Source of the DNA: Mycolicibacterium phlei
GTDB lineage: Bacteria; Actinomycetota; Actinomycetes; Mycobacteriales; Mycobacteriaceae
NCBI RefSeq assembly: GCF_001583415.1
Contig: NZ_CP014475.1
Span: 3,782,001-3,846,000, forward strand
Direction of reading: 5' to 3'
Length of the DNA: 64,000 nt
Shown here: positions 16,509 to 25,463 of the stretch, in pieces
Position numbering within the stretch: position 1 is the first letter of the stretch
Layout of the letters: every line of letters starts with the position of its first letter
The notes under the pieces: generated by a model
The model's database searches: none
What the model was told of the DNA's origin: nothing
The model's input: the letters and a program-made list of their open reading frames with translations, nothing else
Position numbers and translations under genes: made by a program

Positions 16509-17317
16509 CCCGCCGTCATCCGGATGCCGATGGCGGTGACGACCACGTTGATCACGAACAGCGCCATGAACGCGTACACGACGGTCTCGTTGACCGCGTT
16601 ACCCACCGCCTTGGCCCCGCCCCCGGAGATCGTCAGCCCGCGGAAACACGCCACCAGCCCGGCGATCAACCCGAACAACGCGGCCTTGACACAGGAGATG
16701 ATCACCTCCGGCACCCCGGTCAACAACGTGATGCCCGCGGCGAACGCACCCGGGTTGACGTCCTGGATGAACACCGAAAACGTGTAACCACCCAGGATCC
16801 CGATGATCACCACCAGGCTGTTGAGCAGCAACGCCACCAACCCGGAAGCCAGCATCCGCGGAGTCACCAACCGCTGCACCGGGTTGATACCCAGCACCTC
16901 CATCGCGTCGATCTCCTCGCGGATGGTGCGCGAGCCCAGATCCGCGCACATCGCCGTCGCACCCGCCCCGGCCACAATCAGCACCGTCACGATCGGACCC
17001 ACCTGGGTCACCGCGCCGAACGCCGCACCGGCCCCCGACAGGTCAGCCGCACCCAACTCGCGCAGCAGGATGTTCAACGTGAAGCTGACCAGCACCGTGA
17101 ACGGGATCGCCACCAACAACGTCGGCGCCAGCGACACCCGCGCGATGAACCAGCACTGCTCCAGAAACTCCCGCCACTGAAACGGCCGCCGAAACACATA
17201 ACGCACCGCATCAGCCGACATCGCGAACAACGCCCCCACCGCCTGCATCGGCCCCTGCAGGTTGCGCAACGGCGGCAACCCCGCCGACCACCGCTCCGGG
17301 CCGCTAGCTTGTGCCAC
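16505..17317 (-). CDS. yrbEA: YrbE/MlaE-type ABC permease, first subunit
   Basis: A 270-aa permease, head of the Mce operon. The coupling-helix motif is DLGSRTIREEIDAMEVLGIN, and five or more hydrophobic helices are visible (for example LLLNSLVVIIGILGGYTFSV). It starts at GTG and its first 14 bp overlap the end of a decayed thiolase reading frame, so transcription may come from the CoA-transferase/thiolase side. It forms the permease heterodimer with the next gene. Confidence 0.96.
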   Translation of the reverse strand: MAQASGPERWSAGLPPLRNLQGPMQAVGALFAMSADAVRYVFRRPFQWREFLEQCWFIARVSLAPTLLVAIPFTVLVSFTLNILLRELGAADLSGAGAAFGAVTQVGPIVTVLIVAGAGATAMCADLGSRTIREEIDAMEVLGINPVQRLVTPRMLASGLVALLLNSLVVIIGILGGYTFSVFIQDVNPGAFAAGITLLTGVPEVIISCVKAALFGLIAGLVACFRGLTISGGGAKAVGNAVNETVVYAFMALFVINVVVTAIGIRMTAG

Positions 17318-17510
17318 TGCTGACTCCCTCCAGAATGGTCACCGCAGCCACCGCGGTCGGGCCACCGATGTTGTGCGCCAGGCCAATCCGAGCGCCGTCC
17401 ACCTGGTTGTCCACGTCGACAAGTCTGTGGCCGCCGAAGCACTCGGCGAATCCCAGATCTTCATAGCCGATCAACGCAATTCCCGTGAACAATTCGGGGA
17501 CATCCGCGCT
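17304..17510 (-). pseudogene. Thiolase remnant with internal deletion
   Basis: The frame reads ELFTGIALIGYEDLGFAECF, then GARIGLAHNIGGPTAVAAVT up to the stop. Those two blocks are the YEDLGF region and the C-terminal GLAHNxGG region of SCP2-type thiolases, but the intervening segment with the GGxxAxGHPxGATG active-site loop is missing. The N-terminal two thirds of the gene are also absent, since the CoA-transferase stop lies at 17529. It looks like the scar of a thiolase gene once at the head of the mce operon. Confidence 0.65.
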
Positions 17511-17528
17511 CCCGCTCCTCTCCGGAAC

Positions 17529-18737
17529 CTATGTGACGGCTCCGGCCGTCTTCAGCTCGATGATGCGGTCCCAGTCCAGGCCGAGTTCCTGCAAAATCTC
17601 ATCGGTTTGCTCGGCAAAGCCCGGCGCCGGCCCGGTCTCGGGGGCACGGACGTCGAACTGTACGGGGTTCGCCACCAGTTCCAGCTCACCCGCCTGTACC
17701 AGGTACTCGTTGGCCCTGATCTGGGCGTCCTCGCACGCCTGCAGCGTGTCCTGCACCGGCGCCCACGGCCCGAGCAGGGTCGCGAACCGCTCACTCCACT
17801 CCGCGAGCGTGCGCTTGGACATCGCCTCCTTGAGGATCTCGGTGGCGACCTCGGTGTTCTCCGCGATCGACTCGGCGGTGGCGAAGCGCGGATCGTCGAT
17901 GAGGTCGTCGAGGTCCATGTGCCTGCACACGTCGGCCCAGAACTTGGTGGGCTGCATCATGACGAACGAGATGTAGCGGTCGTCGGCGGTCGGGTACAGC
18001 CCGACGAGCGGGTTGATCGGTGAACCGTGCACACCCGGCGGGAACGCCTCCATCCGCTGGCCGAGGTGCTTGGTCAGCGCGACGGTGTGGCCGAGCGACC
18101 ACAGCCCGCTGCCGAGCAGCGAGACGTCGACCACCGACGGTTCCCCGGTGCGCTCCCGCTTGAGCAGCGCCGCCGCGATGCCGCCGGCGAGGTTGGTGCC
18201 GGAGATGGTGTCGCCGTAGGCGGGTCCCGGCGGGCCGACCATCCCGGGGGTACCCGGCGGGGTGATCGTCGCCGCGGTGCCCGCCCGGCACCAGAACGCC
18301 GTCATGTCGTAGCCGCCCTTGACCGACTCCTCACCGCGCGGCCCCAGGGCGCTGCCCCTGGCGTAGATGATCTTCGGGTTGACCGCGCGGATGTCGTCGA
18401 CATCGATTCCGAACTTCTGCCGGTGCGCGGGCAGGAAGCTGGTCAGGAAAACGTCGGAGCGACGGGCGAGTTCGAGCAGCACCTCCCTGCCCTCCGGCAC
18501 CGACATGTCCAGGCCGATGCTGCGCTTGCCCCGGTTGGCGTGCTCGATGTTGGGGTTCGGGTCACCCTCGACGCGCAGCAGCCCGGTCTGCCGCAGCCCA
18601 CGCTGCGGGTCGCCGGTCACCGCGTGCTCGACCTTGATGACGTCGGCGCCCCACTCCCGCAGCACGGCGCCGGCCGACGGCACGAAGCCGTACATCGCCA
18701 CCTCGAGGACACGGATTCCGTCAAGCGGTCCACTCAT
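17529..18737 (-). CDS. CaiB/BaiF family CoA transferase
   Basis: Class III CoA transferase of 402 aa, moving CoA between carboxylic acids through an aspartyl-CoA intermediate. It begins GPLDGIRVLEVAMYGFVPSA; the catalytic Asp is expected in GPAYGDTISGTNLAGGIAAA. The family signatures ADVIKVEH and NRGKRSIGLD are present and the length is normal. It is in line with the aldehyde dehydrogenase 31 bp upstream and the mce operon downstream, suggesting activation of an imported or oxidised acid. Confidence 0.95.
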   Translation of the reverse strand: MSGPLDGIRVLEVAMYGFVPSAGAVLREWGADVIKVEHAVTGDPQRGLRQTGLLRVEGDPNPNIEHANRGKRSIGLDMSVPEGREVLLELARRSDVFLTSFLPAHRQKFGIDVDDIRAVNPKIIYARGSALGPRGEESVKGGYDMTAFWCRAGTAATITPPGTPGMVGPPGPAYGDTISGTNLAGGIAAALLKRERTGEPSVVDVSLLGSGLWSLGHTVALTKHLGQRMEAFPPGVHGSPINPLVGLYPTADDRYISFVMMQPTKFWADVCRHMDLDDLIDDPRFATAESIAENTEVATEILKEAMSKRTLAEWSERFATLLGPWAPVQDTLQACEDAQIRANEYLVQAGELELVANPVQFDVRAPETGPAPGFAEQTDEILQELGLDWDRIIELKTAGAVT

Positions 18738-18768
18738 CGCTGCCCTCTCTTCTTCGCGCGAGCGCTCA

Positions 18769-20256
18769 TCAGGCCACCACCGTCGCGAACGTCTTGGATT
18801 CCAGGAACTCCTCGAGCCCGGCCCTACCCATCTCCCGGCCGATACCGGACTGCTTGTAGCCGCCGAACGGGCTGTCGGGGGCGAAGTAGTTGCCGCCGTT
18901 GATGGAGAACGTGCCGGTCCGGATGCGCCGCGCGATCCGCAGGGCCCGCTCCTCACTGCCGAACACCGCGCCGGACAGCCCGTAGATGGAGTTGTTGGCG
19001 ATGCGCACCGCGTCGTCATCGTCGTCGTAGGCGATGACGACGAGCACCGGGCCGAACACCTCCTCCTGGGCGATCTCGCTGTCGGGGTCGACGTTGGTCA
19101 GCAGCGTGGGCGTGTAGAAGAAGCCCGGATCGACCTTCTCGCCGCCGGTCACCAGCGTGGCGCCTGCCTCGACGGCACGCTTGACCATCCCGTCCACCTT
19201 GTCGCGCTGCTTCTCGCTGATCAGCGGCCCCATGTAGACGCCGGGTTCGGCCGGGTTGCCGTAGCGCACCAGCCCGAAGTTGTTCTTGACCAGTTCGACG
19301 ATCTCGTCGTGGTGGCTGCGCGGGACCAGCAGCCGCGAGGTCAGCGCGCAGCCCTGCCCGGCATGGGTGACCATCGAGAACGCGCTGAACATTGCCGCGG
19401 TGTTGAAGTCGGCGTCGTCGAGCACGATCGCGGCGGACTTGCCGCCGAGTTCCAGGAACACCTTCTTGAGGGTGTCGCTGGCGGCGGCCATGATGCGCCG
19501 GCCCGTCGGCGTCGACCCGGTGAACGTCACCATGTCCACGTCCGGGCTGGTGGTCAGCGCCGCACCGACCTCCGGGTCGGCTCCGGACAGCACATTGACC
19601 ACGCCGGCAGGGATGTCGGTGTGGTTGGCGATCAACTCACCCAGCGCGAGCGTGATCAGCGGGGTGTCCGGCGCGGACTTGAGCACCACCGTGCAGCCGG
19701 CGGCCAGCGCGGGCGCCAGCTTCGCCAGCGCCAGCTGGTTGGGGTAGTTGTAGGCGATGATCGCCGCCACCACCCCGGCGGCCTCCTTCTCGACCCAGCG
19801 GTGGTGTTGCATACCGCGGCTCTCGATGTTGCCGAGGTCCTCGGTGAACGGATACGTCTTCAACAGATCGGCGTAGTACCGCACGATCTCGATCGGCTGG
19901 TCGAGCTGGGCGCCCTGGCACAGCGCCTCGGTGGCACCGACCTCGGCGATGGTCAACGCGGCCAGTTCGTCGCGGTGCTCGACGAGCGCGCGGTGGAACT
20001 GGTCGAGACAGCGGATCCGCAGCTCGGTGTTCGTCGACCAGTCCGTCTCGTCGAACGCGCGGCGGGCGGCGGCGACGGCCGCCTGCGCCTCGGCGACGGT
20101 GGCGTCGGGCGCGTGGCCGAGCACCTCGCCGGTGGCCGGGTTCAGAGAGGGAAACGTCCTGGAGGTCTCGAGCAGCTGCCCGTCGATCAGCAGCCTGCGA
20201 TCGGTGTGGGGAGGGGGCGAGCCCGCCGCACTCGAGAGGGTGGTCGCTTCCGTCAT
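18769..20256 (-). CDS. NAD(P)-dependent aldehyde dehydrogenase
   Basis: A 495-aa aldehyde dehydrogenase. The conserved Glu region is FLELGGKSAAIVLDDADF and the catalytic cysteine lies in HAGQGCALTSRLLVP. The cofactor fold (YNYPNQLALAKLAPALAAGC) and C-terminal FGGYKQSGIGREMG are intact. The ATG at 20256 is chosen because AGAGGAGGAAG immediately precedes it. It is divergent from an SDR, sharing an operator-like repeat 49 bp upstream. It likely oxidises an aldehyde to the acid used by the downstream CoA transferase. Confidence 0.96.
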   Translation of the reverse strand: MTEATTLSSAAGSPPPHTDRRLLIDGQLLETSRTFPSLNPATGEVLGHAPDATVAEAQAAVAAARRAFDETDWSTNTELRIRCLDQFHRALVEHRDELAALTIAEVGATEALCQGAQLDQPIEIVRYYADLLKTYPFTEDLGNIESRGMQHHRWVEKEAAGVVAAIIAYNYPNQLALAKLAPALAAGCTVVLKSAPDTPLITLALGELIANHTDIPAGVVNVLSGADPEVGAALTTSPDVDMVTFTGSTPTGRRIMAAASDTLKKVFLELGGKSAAIVLDDADFNTAAMFSAFSMVTHAGQGCALTSRLLVPRSHHDEIVELVKNNFGLVRYGNPAEPGVYMGPLISEKQRDKVDGMVKRAVEAGATLVTGGEKVDPGFFYTPTLLTNVDPDSEIAQEEVFGPVLVVIAYDDDDDAVRIANNSIYGLSGAVFGSEERALRIARRIRTGTFSINGGNYFAPDSPFGGYKQSGIGREMGRAGLEEFLESKTFATVVA

Positions 20257-20304
20257 CTTCCTCCTCTGACGTCGGGCCACAGGCCGCGATGTGATGGAAA
20301 CTTC

Positions 20305-20323
20305 ATTCTCATCTTCGGCGAAT
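20305..20323. promoter_or_regulatory. ATTCTC-N7-GCGAAT operator-like repeat
   Basis: ATTCTC (20305-20310) and GCGAAT (20318-20323) reproduce the 998-1016 repeat with one arm mismatch and the same 7-bp spacing. It lies 49 bp upstream of the aldehyde dehydrogenase start. A partial copy, TTCTCATATTCG, occurs at 20471-20482 in the same 264-bp divergent region, nearer the SDR. Confidence 0.5.
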
Positions 20324-20520
20324 CATACATTCGCGCAAAGAGAACTCAAGGAGTTGCCGAGAATCGCCGCTGCCTGCAAATTTTGGTGCGACAATCAACC
20401 GCTAAACGTCTCATCGGTGCGAACACCGAGGGCATCGTGTCTTGCGGGATTGCACGACGCGAGAGTACGGTTCTCATATTCGAAAGGCTGATTCTTGACC
20501 GGTGGAGGCCAGATCAAGGC

Positions 20521-21222
20521 ATGAAGAACGCCGTCGTGACCGGAGGTGGTTCCGGTATCGGGCTCGCCATCGCGCAGCGCCTGCGCGCCGATGGGATGCA
20601 TGTGGCCACCATCGACCTCAATCCCCCCGCCGATGACGAGTTCGCCTTCACCGCGGACGTCACCGACCGGGCCCAGATCGACGAGGCGCTCAAGGGGATT
20701 CGCGCTCAGCTCGGTCCGGTCACGGTCCTGGTGAACGCCGCGGGACAGGAGAAGTTCAAGCGGTTCACCGACCTGACATTCGAGGAGTGGCAGCGGATCG
20801 TCGACGTCAACCTCAACGGCGTCTTCCACTGCGTCCAGGCGGTGCTGCCCGACATGCTCGAGGCCGGCTGGGGTCGCATCGTGAACATCTCGTCGTCGAG
20901 CACCCACTCCGGGCAGCCGTACATGTCGTCGTACGTGGCGGCCAAGTCGGCGGTCAACGGCCTCACCAAATCACTTGCGCTGGAATACGGCCCGAGCGGG
21001 ATCACGGTGAACGCGATCCCGCCGGGGTTCATCGACACCCCGATGCTGCGCAAGTCCGAGGCCCGCGGCTACCTGAAGGTGCAGGAGAGCATCGACTCGA
21101 CGCCGGTGCGTCGGATCGGCAGGCCCGAGGACATCGCCGCCACGTGCGCCTTCCTCGTCTCCGAGGAGGCCAGCTACATCACCGGTCAGATCATCGGCGT
21201 CAACGGCGGCCGCAACACGTAA
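20521..21222 (+). CDS. Short-chain dehydrogenase/reductase
   Basis: Classical SDR of 233 aa, an NAD(P)-dependent alcohol dehydrogenase or ketoreductase. The cofactor motif is TGGGSGIG (residues 7-14), the NAG-like motif VNAAG, and the catalytic Tyr138 and Lys142 lie in YVAAK. The C terminus ITGQIIGVNGG is typical. It starts at ATG 20521 with GGAGG upstream. It heads a plus-strand run of a second SDR, a ferredoxin and a P450, fitting oxidation of a P450-made alcohol. It is closely similar in its middle part (QAVLPDMLEAGWGRIVNIS) to the SDR at 43881. Confidence 0.95.
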   Translation: MKNAVVTGGGSGIGLAIAQRLRADGMHVATIDLNPPADDEFAFTADVTDRAQIDEALKGIRAQLGPVTVLVNAAGQEKFKRFTDLTFEEWQRIVDVNLNGVFHCVQAVLPDMLEAGWGRIVNISSSSTHSGQPYMSSYVAAKSAVNGLTKSLALEYGPSGITVNAIPPGFIDTPMLRKSEARGYLKVQESIDSTPVRRIGRPEDIAATCAFLVSEEASYITGQIIGVNGGRNT

Positions 21223-21271
21223 GACCGCGACTCAGTTCGCACTTCACCGCGACGGACAGGAAGGATCCTCA

Positions 21272-22132
21272 GTGGGACGGGTACAGGGAAAGGTCGCATT
21301 CGTCACCGGCGCGGCGCGCGGACAGGGCCGCAGCCACGCGCTGCGACTGGCCGAAGAGGGCGCCGACATCATCGCCGTCGACCTCTGCGAGAACATCGAC
21401 ACCATCGGCTACCCGATGGCCACACCGGAGGATCTCGAGGAGACCGCCGCCTACATCGAGAAGACCGGCCAGCGGGTCGTGACCGCCAAGGCCGACGTGC
21501 GCGACGCCGCACAGCTCAAGGCCGCGCTCGAGGACGGCATCGCCCAGCTCGGCGGCCTCGACATCGTGGTGGCACAGGCCGGTATCGCGGGCATGAAGGG
21601 CGATCCGCCGCTGCAGGCGTGGATCGACGTCATCAACACCAACCTGATCGGCACCATCAACGCGATCCAGGTGTCGCTGCTGCACCTCAAGGAGGGCGCG
21701 TCGATCATCGCCACCGGTTCCACCGCGGCGCTGATGGACACGCACAACAAGCCCAATCCGGGCGCCGACCCCGGCGGCATGGCCTACGTGCACTCCAAGC
21801 GCGCCCTGTCGGCCTACGTGCACGACCTGGCGACCGAGCTGGCGCCGCGGGGCATCCGCGCCAACGTCGTTCACCCGACCAACTGCAACACCAACATGCT
21901 GCAGAGCGAGCCGATGTACCGCTCGTTCCGCCCCGACCTGGAGAAGCCCGAGCTCAAGGACGCCGAACCGGTGTTCTACGTGCAGCAGGCCATGAAGGTG
22001 CCGTGGGTGGAGCCGGTGGACATCAGCAACGCCGTGCTGTGGCTGGCCTCCGATGAGGCGCGGTTCGTCACCGGCGCCCAGCTGCGCGTCGACGCCGGCG
22101 GCTACCTGAAGTGGTACGACTACCACATCTGA
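21272..22132 (+). CDS. Mycofactocin-type SDR oxidoreductase
   Basis: A 286-aa SDR with the signature GKVAFVTGAARGQGRSHALR at the N terminus, the pattern of the mycofactocin-coupled SDR subfamily. Those enzymes keep NAD tightly bound and pass electrons to the peptide cofactor mycofactocin. The catalytic region is AYVHSKRAL and the C terminus is FVTGAQLRVDAGGYLKWYD. It starts at GTG after AGGAAGG. It probably oxidises an alcohol produced by the nearby P450. No mycofactocin biosynthesis genes are in the window. Confidence 0.92.
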   Translation: MGRVQGKVAFVTGAARGQGRSHALRLAEEGADIIAVDLCENIDTIGYPMATPEDLEETAAYIEKTGQRVVTAKADVRDAAQLKAALEDGIAQLGGLDIVVAQAGIAGMKGDPPLQAWIDVINTNLIGTINAIQVSLLHLKEGASIIATGSTAALMDTHNKPNPGADPGGMAYVHSKRALSAYVHDLATELAPRGIRANVVHPTNCNTNMLQSEPMYRSFRPDLEKPELKDAEPVFYVQQAMKVPWVEPVDISNAVLWLASDEARFVTGAQLRVDAGGYLKWYDYHI

Positions 22133-22150
22133 TCGAAAGGACTTGCGACA

Positions 22151-22342
22151 GTGAAGGTTTGGGTTGACGGAACGCGCTGCCAGGGCCACACCCTGTGCGC
22201 GATGATCGCACCCGATTCGTTCCAACTCGACGATGTGGACGGCCACGCGTCCGCGGTGAACGAAGTGGTGCCGCCCGACCAGGAGGAGCTGGTCCGGGAG
22301 GCCGCCCAGTCCTGCCCCGAACAGGCCATCGTCATCGAGTGA
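22151..22342 (+). CDS. 3Fe-4S ferredoxin
   Basis: A 63-aa ferredoxin with Cys10, Cys16 and Cys55, the CX5C...CP spacing of mycobacterial 3Fe-4S ferredoxins that serve P450s. Helix and loop sequence (APDSFQLDDVDGHASAV) is typical. It starts at GTG and directly precedes the P450, its presumed electron acceptor. Reduction must come from an unlinked reductase or the NuoF-like protein at 30888. Confidence 0.95.
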   Translation: MKVWVDGTRCQGHTLCAMIAPDSFQLDDVDGHASAVNEVVPPDQEELVREAAQSCPEQAIVIE

Positions 22343-22383
22343 CGCGTGCCCCCAGGCCGCCGACAGCATTGAGGAGACACACC

Positions 22384-23751
22384 GTGACCACCGACAGCAG
22401 TGACGTGGCGATCGAGGACGACCGCAAGAAGAACAGGTACCACTTCGACCGGCACACACCGGAGTACCGGCTGCAGTTCGAGAAGATCACCGAGGAGATG
22501 CACTCCCGGTGCCCGATGGCGTGGACGGACACCTACGGCGGGCACTGGGTGGCCGCGGACAGCAAGCACGTGTTCGAGCTGGCCCGCTGTCCTGCGGTGT
22601 CCAACCATCACGACATCACCGGCGAGACGCCGTTCCAGGGCATCACGATCCCGAAAGCCAGCCGCGCCACCGTCGTTCGCGGCGGCATCCTGGAGATGGA
22701 CGAGCCCGAGCACAGCATCTACCGCGGTGCGCTGAACCCCTATCTGTCGCCGGCGGCGGTCAAACGGTGGGAGCCGTTCGTCCACGAGATCACCCGCGCC
22801 GCAATCGACGAGCGCATCGAGACCGGGTCGATCGACTTCGTCGAGGATCTGGCCAACGTGGTGCCCGCGGTGCTCACGCTGGCGATGATGGGCATCGAGC
22901 TCAAGAAGTGGAAGATGTACAGCGAGCCCACGCACGCCTCGGTGTACACCCCGGAGCACTCCCCCGACCGTGAGCGGGTCAACGAGCAGCACCGCGAGAT
23001 GGGCATCGATCTCATCAACAACATGATGGAGATCCGGGAGAACCCGCGGCCCGGCATGGTCAACGCGCTGCTGCAGTTGCGCATCGACGGCGAACCGGCC
23101 CCGGACATGGAGATCCTGGGCAACCTAGGCCTGATCATCGGCGGCGGTTTCGACACCACCACGGCGCTGACCGCGCACGCGCTGGAGTGGCTCGGCGAGC
23201 ATCCCGAGGAGCGCGAGCGGCTGTCGCGGGAGCGGGACACGCTGCTCAACCCGGCCACCGAGGAGTTCCTGCGCTACTTCACCCCCGCGCCGGGTGACGG
23301 CCGCACGTTCTCCGACGACGTCGAGGTCGAGGGTCAGCTGTTCAAGAAGTACGAACGGCTGTGGCTGTCGTGGGCGATGGCCAACCGCGACCCGTCGGTG
23401 TTCGAGAAGCCGAACGAGATCATCCTGGACCGCAAGGCCAACCGGCACTTCAGCTTCGGCATCGGGGTGCACCGCTGCGCGGGTTCCAATGTGGCCCGCA
23501 CGGTGTTCAAGTCGATGCTGACCGCGGTGCTGGACCGGATGCCCGACTACGTGTGCGACCCGGAGGGCACCGTGCACTACGACACCATCGGCGTCATCCA
23601 GGGCATGCGGCACCTGCCCGCGACGTTCACCCCGGGCAAGCGGCTCGGCCCCGGACTCGACGAGACGCTGGAGAAGTTGCAGCGGATCTGTGACGAGCAG
23701 GAACTGGCGCGGCCGATCACCGAACGTAAGGAAGCCGCCGTCATAGACTGA
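22384..23751 (+). CDS. Cytochrome P450
   Basis: A 455-aa P450 starting at GTG. The I-helix is IGGGFDTTTALTAH, the K-helix is EEFLRYF, and the heme loop FSFGIGVHRCAGSNVAR gives Cys365. It differs from the other P450s of the window in its N terminus (HFDRHTPEYRLQFEKITEEM) and long C-terminal tail, so it belongs to another family. The preceding ferredoxin is its likely partner and the SDRs upstream its likely followers. The substrate is unknown. Confidence 0.97.
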   Translation: MTTDSSDVAIEDDRKKNRYHFDRHTPEYRLQFEKITEEMHSRCPMAWTDTYGGHWVAADSKHVFELARCPAVSNHHDITGETPFQGITIPKASRATVVRGGILEMDEPEHSIYRGALNPYLSPAAVKRWEPFVHEITRAAIDERIETGSIDFVEDLANVVPAVLTLAMMGIELKKWKMYSEPTHASVYTPEHSPDRERVNEQHREMGIDLINNMMEIRENPRPGMVNALLQLRIDGEPAPDMEILGNLGLIIGGGFDTTTALTAHALEWLGEHPEERERLSRERDTLLNPATEEFLRYFTPAPGDGRTFSDDVEVEGQLFKKYERLWLSWAMANRDPSVFEKPNEIILDRKANRHFSFGIGVHRCAGSNVARTVFKSMLTAVLDRMPDYVCDPEGTVHYDTIGVIQGMRHLPATFTPGKRLGPGLDETLEKLQRICDEQELARPITERKEAAVID

Positions 23752-23794
23752 CCGCCGACGCGGAACGTCAACGCACGAAAGGCGCCTCGGGAAA

Positions 23795-24235
23795 ATGAAG
23801 TCCCCCAAGCTCGCGGCCGTGATGAGCGCGCTGCTGCTCGCCGTCGGGATGTCCGTCGCGGCGCCGGCCAACGCGGACATGCAGGTCGGCAACTACGACC
23901 TGCTGACCAACCGCTATGACCGCGCGTCGTGGGTCTGGTTCATCACGCCGTGCTATCCGGACCGCCAGCCCAACTGCCGCTACGTCAGCGCCCGGCCCCG
24001 GCTGAAGTACTACGCCTACTACGAGGGCGAGGCGCATCTGGCCGACGGCCGCTACACGATGACCGTCGACGTGATCGACGGGCTGCGCTGCCCCGGCTAC
24101 AACCTGCCCACCCGGGAGACCTACACGTGGGACGAGGTGTCACTGGCCGGCACCATCGAATCGCATTACGACGTCGGCTGTTTCAACGGCCCGCCGGGCA
24201 TGCAGTTCTGGACCTTCGCCCTGCAGCGCCTCTAG
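23795..24235 (+). CDS. Secreted small protein, unknown function
   Basis: A 146-aa exported protein with the signal peptide KLAAVMSALLLAVGMSVAAP and cleavage near ANADM. The mature domain has cysteines in FITPCYPD, PNCRYV, LRCPG and VGCFNG, which suggests two disulfides, and many Tyr/Trp residues. It may be related to the secreted protein at 7262 in layout (G-x-Y start, TPC motif). The stop codon abuts a perfect hairpin. Function unknown. Confidence 0.8.
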   Translation: MKSPKLAAVMSALLLAVGMSVAAPANADMQVGNYDLLTNRYDRASWVWFITPCYPDRQPNCRYVSARPRLKYYAYYEGEAHLADGRYTMTVDVIDGLRCPGYNLPTRETYTWDEVSLAGTIESHYDVGCFNGPPGMQFWTFALQRL

Positions 24236-24288
24236 GCGGTTTCGGTGTAGTTGGTCGCGGTGAGCGCAACCAACTACACCGAAACCGC
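24236..24288. terminator. 53-bp perfect long hairpin between convergent stops
   Basis: Two 20-bp arms, 24236-24255 and 24269-24288, are exact reverse complements around a 13-base loop. The element starts at the base after the secreted-protein stop, and its last base is the last base of the convergent acyl-CoA dehydrogenase stop. It is less GC-rich than its surroundings and resembles an inserted repeat element acting as a bidirectional terminator. Confidence 0.85.
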
Positions 24289-25463
24289 TATCTCCGGGGC
24301 AGTCCGAGCACCTGGGTGGCGATGATGTTGCGCTGGATCTCCGACGTGCCGCCGGCGATCGTGCCGCCGAAGCTGCGCGCGTAGCGCTCGAACCAGCTCG
24401 CGAAGTAGTGGTCGAGGTTCATGTGCGCGTACGGACCCGACGTCGTCGGATGCACCAGACCGTCGGGTCCGGCGGCGGCCAGCGCGTTCTCCATCGCGGT
24501 GCGCTCGGCCTCCGACCCGAACAGCTTGAGCACCGACACCGACGCGGTGTCCATCTCGCCGCGGGCGGCGCGCGCCAACGCGATCGACCCCATGGCGCGC
24601 AGCGCCTGGTAGTCCATGATCGTGGTGGCGTACTGGTCGCGCTGGAGCTCGGTCTTCGGTTCGAAGTCGGCGATCATGTTGTCGATGCGGTCGGCGAAAC
24701 CGAGCCACATCATCGTGCGCTCATGTCCGAGTGAGCCGTTCGCGACGCCCCACCCGCCGTTGAGCGGGCCGACGAGGTTCTCGACGGGCACCTCCGCGTC
24801 GGTGAAGAACACCTCGTTGAAGTCGAGGTTGTCCTGACCGGTCATGTCGGCGAACGGCCGGCACACCACCCCGGGGGTGTCGGTGGGGATGATCAGCACG
24901 CTGATGCCCTTGTGCTTGGGGGCATCCGGATCGGTGCGCACGAACGTCAGCAGCCAGTCGGCGTCATGGGCACCCGACGTCCACACCTTCTGGCCGTTGA
25001 CGACGAAGTGGTCGCCCTTCAGTTCGGCGCGGGTGCGCAGCGACGCCAGGTCCGATCCGGCGCTGGGTTCGCTCATGCCCAGTGAGGCGGTCTTCTCGCC
25101 GCGCAGCACCGGCACCGCCCACTTGTGCTTCTGCTCCTCGGAGCCGAACGACAGCAGCGATGCGGCGATGATGTTGACGCCCTGCGGGTTGAAGCTGTGG
25201 TAGATGCGCCGCCGGCACAGCTCGTCGAGGTGGACGAACTGTTGCAGCACATTGGCGTTGCGGCCGCCGAACTCGGGCGGCTGGGCCGGCAGCAGCCAGC
25301 CGTTGTCGAACAGCAGTCGCTGCCAGTCGCGGGCCCACTGCGGCATGTGCGACACCGACCGCGGCCGCTCCAGCGTCTGCGCCTCCGACGGCAGATGCTC
25401 GTCGAGGAAGGCGGCGAACTCCGCGCGGAACTCCTCGACCTCGGGATCAAACCTGAGCTGCAC
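24288..25463 (-). CDS. Acyl-CoA dehydrogenase, large subunit type
   Basis: A 391-aa FAD-dependent acyl-CoA dehydrogenase. FAD and substrate regions are visible as SLGMSEPSAGSDLASLRTRA, VWTSGAHDADW and the C-terminal GGTSEIQRNIIATQVLGLP. It starts at GTG overlapping the preceding dehydrogenase by 17 bp. Paired unequal dehydrogenases of this kind form the alpha2beta2 heterotetramers known from mycobacterial steroid catabolism (ChsE/FadE pairs), so it probably needs its neighbour for activity on a bulky acyl-CoA. Confidence 0.95.
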   Translation of the reverse strand: MQLRFDPEVEEFRAEFAAFLDEHLPSEAQTLERPRSVSHMPQWARDWQRLLFDNGWLLPAQPPEFGGRNANVLQQFVHLDELCRRRIYHSFNPQGVNIIAASLLSFGSEEQKHKWAVPVLRGEKTASLGMSEPSAGSDLASLRTRAELKGDHFVVNGQKVWTSGAHDADWLLTFVRTDPDAPKHKGISVLIIPTDTPGVVCRPFADMTGQDNLDFNEVFFTDAEVPVENLVGPLNGGWGVANGSLGHERTMMWLGFADRIDNMIADFEPKTELQRDQYATTIMDYQALRAMGSIALARAARGEMDTASVSVLKLFGSEAERTAMENALAAAGPDGLVHPTTSGPYAHMNLDHYFASWFERYARSFGGTIAGGTSEIQRNIIATQVLGLPRR

